Origin: JAWVEV01 sp033856535
GTDB lineage: Bacteria; Actinomycetota; Thermoleophilia; Miltoncostaeales; Miltoncostaeaceae
DNA length: 12,244 nt
Assembly (NCBI GenBank): GCA_033856535.1
Contig: JAWVEV010000070.1
Span: forward strand, 1-12,244
Direction: 5' to 3'
Shown here: positions 11,612-12,244 of the stretch, piece by piece
Layout of the letters: each line of letters starts with the position of its first letter
Numbering within the stretch: the stretch's first letter is position 1
Translations under genes and position numbers: made by a program
The notes under the pieces: generated by a model
Databases searched by the model: none
Seen by the model: only the letters and a program-made list of their open reading frames with translations
What the model was told of the DNA's origin: nothing

Positions 11612-12244
11612 GCAGCACCGCGATGCGCGGGCCCTCGGGCAGGTAGACGATCCCCGCGGCGTGGTGCGCCGCGTTCAGCCAGCCGTTCTTCTGCGCGATC
11701 GGCGTGCCTTCCGGGACCCCGCCGGCGAGAAGGCTGGCGTTGTCGCCACGCTGCTCGGACGACAGCAGCCATCCCAGGGCCATCCGCGCCTGGTGGGTCG
11801 TGAGGCCCGTCTCCCTGCGCGCCGTCGCGGTGCCGACCGCCGCCGCGTGCACGGAGAAGAGCATGCGCGCCAGGTCGCGGGCGGTCGTCACCCGGCTCGA
11901 GGTCCGCGGCGGCGCCGCGCCGGGGGCCGCCGCCGGCAGAGACGGCTGCAGCTCGAACCCGGCCAGGTAGCCGCCCGGGAAGGTGCTCTCAATGGCGCCG
12001 AGCCGGCGCAGGCCGTCGGCGGCGGTCGCCGCCCCGCCCATGCGCTCCAGCAGCCGGTTGGTGGCCAGGTTGCTCGAGAAGGTCGCCATCGCCCTCAGGT
12101 CGTACGCCTCGGGGGTGCGCTCCGGGCGCGCGCCCAGCTGGGCGAGGGCGCCGGCCAGCAGGCCCAGCTTCACGGTGGACGCGGCGGGGAAGGGGGCGCC
12201 GGCCCCGACGCCGGCGGTCGCCCCGGTGGTCAGGTCCTGCACCC
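11532..12244 (-). CDS. Serine beta-lactamase/PBP-like hydrolase (partial, start beyond right edge)
   Basis: The visible 237-residue C-terminal portion belongs to the class A beta-lactamase-like serine hydrolase group (COG2367-like). Numbering from the GTG codon at 12242, which is probably internal, the nucleophile motif is S22-T-V-K25 (PFPAASTVKLGLL). The second motif is S56-S-N58 (MATFSSNLATNRLL, compare SDN) and the third is K185-N-G187 (AQKNGWLN, compare KTG). The chain continues HHAAGIVYLPEGPRIAVLLTY, the usual last strands. Spacing between the first and second motifs is about 34 residues, against about 60 in true class A enzymes, and no omega-loop ExxLN is apparent, so penicillin hydrolysis is doubtful. 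A D-Ala-D-Ala peptidase-like or uncharacterised role is as likely. The 5' end and any signal peptide lie outside the window. The 3' end overlaps the DUF1990-like gene B tail-to-tail by 80 bp. Confidence 0.8.
   Translation of the reverse strand, partial: VQDLTTGATAGVGAGAPFPAASTVKLGLLAGALAQLGARPERTPEAYDLRAMATFSSNLATNRLLERMGGAATAADGLRRLGAIESTFPGGYLAGFELQPSLPAAAPGAAPPRTSSRVTTARDLARMLFSVHAAAVGTATARRETGLTTHQARMALGWLLSSEQRGDNASLLAGGVPEGTPIAQKNGWLNAAHHAAGIVYLPEGPRIAVLLTYDARGVPLDAARRLGARVAAAAGR

Overview
The window is very GC-rich. Its coding regions show strong third-position G/C bias, it uses GTG starts as well as ATG, and it has long spurious antisense reading frames. It reads as an environmental high-GC actinobacterium. 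The gene mix (DUF1990-like proteins, SPFH protein, FmdB-type zinc ribbon, NarL-type two-component pair, SIMPL-like secreted protein) would suit a Thermoleophilia/Solirubrobacterales-like lineage. That placement is inference from gene flavour, not a proven assignment. I see no rRNA, tRNA, CRISPR array, insertion sequence or phage gene.

Layout, left to right. (1) 202-1443 (+) encodes an MFS transporter, convergent with a minus-strand block. (2) The minus block at 2997-1463 encodes a small membrane coiled-coil protein, an SPFH/band-7 protein and an 87-residue protein of unknown function. The first two are 3 bp apart. (3) The minus block at 5235-3184 encodes a zinc-dependent secondary-alcohol-type dehydrogenase, an AceTr-like (GPR1/FUN34/YaaH) membrane protein and an FmdB-type zinc ribbon, and ends in a perfect 13-bp hairpin. 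(4) Divergent from it, 5531-7368 (+) encodes a GAF-domain histidine kinase and a NarL/LuxR-type response regulator that overlap by GTGA. The 295-bp gap between the dehydrogenase and the kinase carries two identical 11-bp elements exactly 22 bp apart. A one-mismatch copy lies in the gap upstream of the SPFH operon. (5) 7495-9044 (+) encodes a secreted SIMPL-like protein and a membrane-anchored beta-propeller-like protein.

(6) 9080-9310 (-) holds a Phd/YefM-type antitoxin relic with two in-frame stops and no recognisable toxin. (7) 9358-11611 holds three DUF1990-like genes: two on the minus strand and one diverging from them. The two divergent paralogs have start codons separated by only 24 bp, and the 8-bp palindrome GGGTACCC lies exactly in the middle. 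(8) 11532 to the right edge (-) encodes a serine beta-lactamase/PBP-like hydrolase, cut by the window end, which overlaps the last DUF1990-like gene tail-to-tail by 80 bp.

Most plausible functional units: alcohol oxidation plus carboxylate transport, possibly controlled by the adjacent sensor pair; a membrane-organising SPFH/coiled-coil pair; and a DUF1990-like cluster of unknown role, which with its mirror-symmetric promoter/operator is the least described part of the window.
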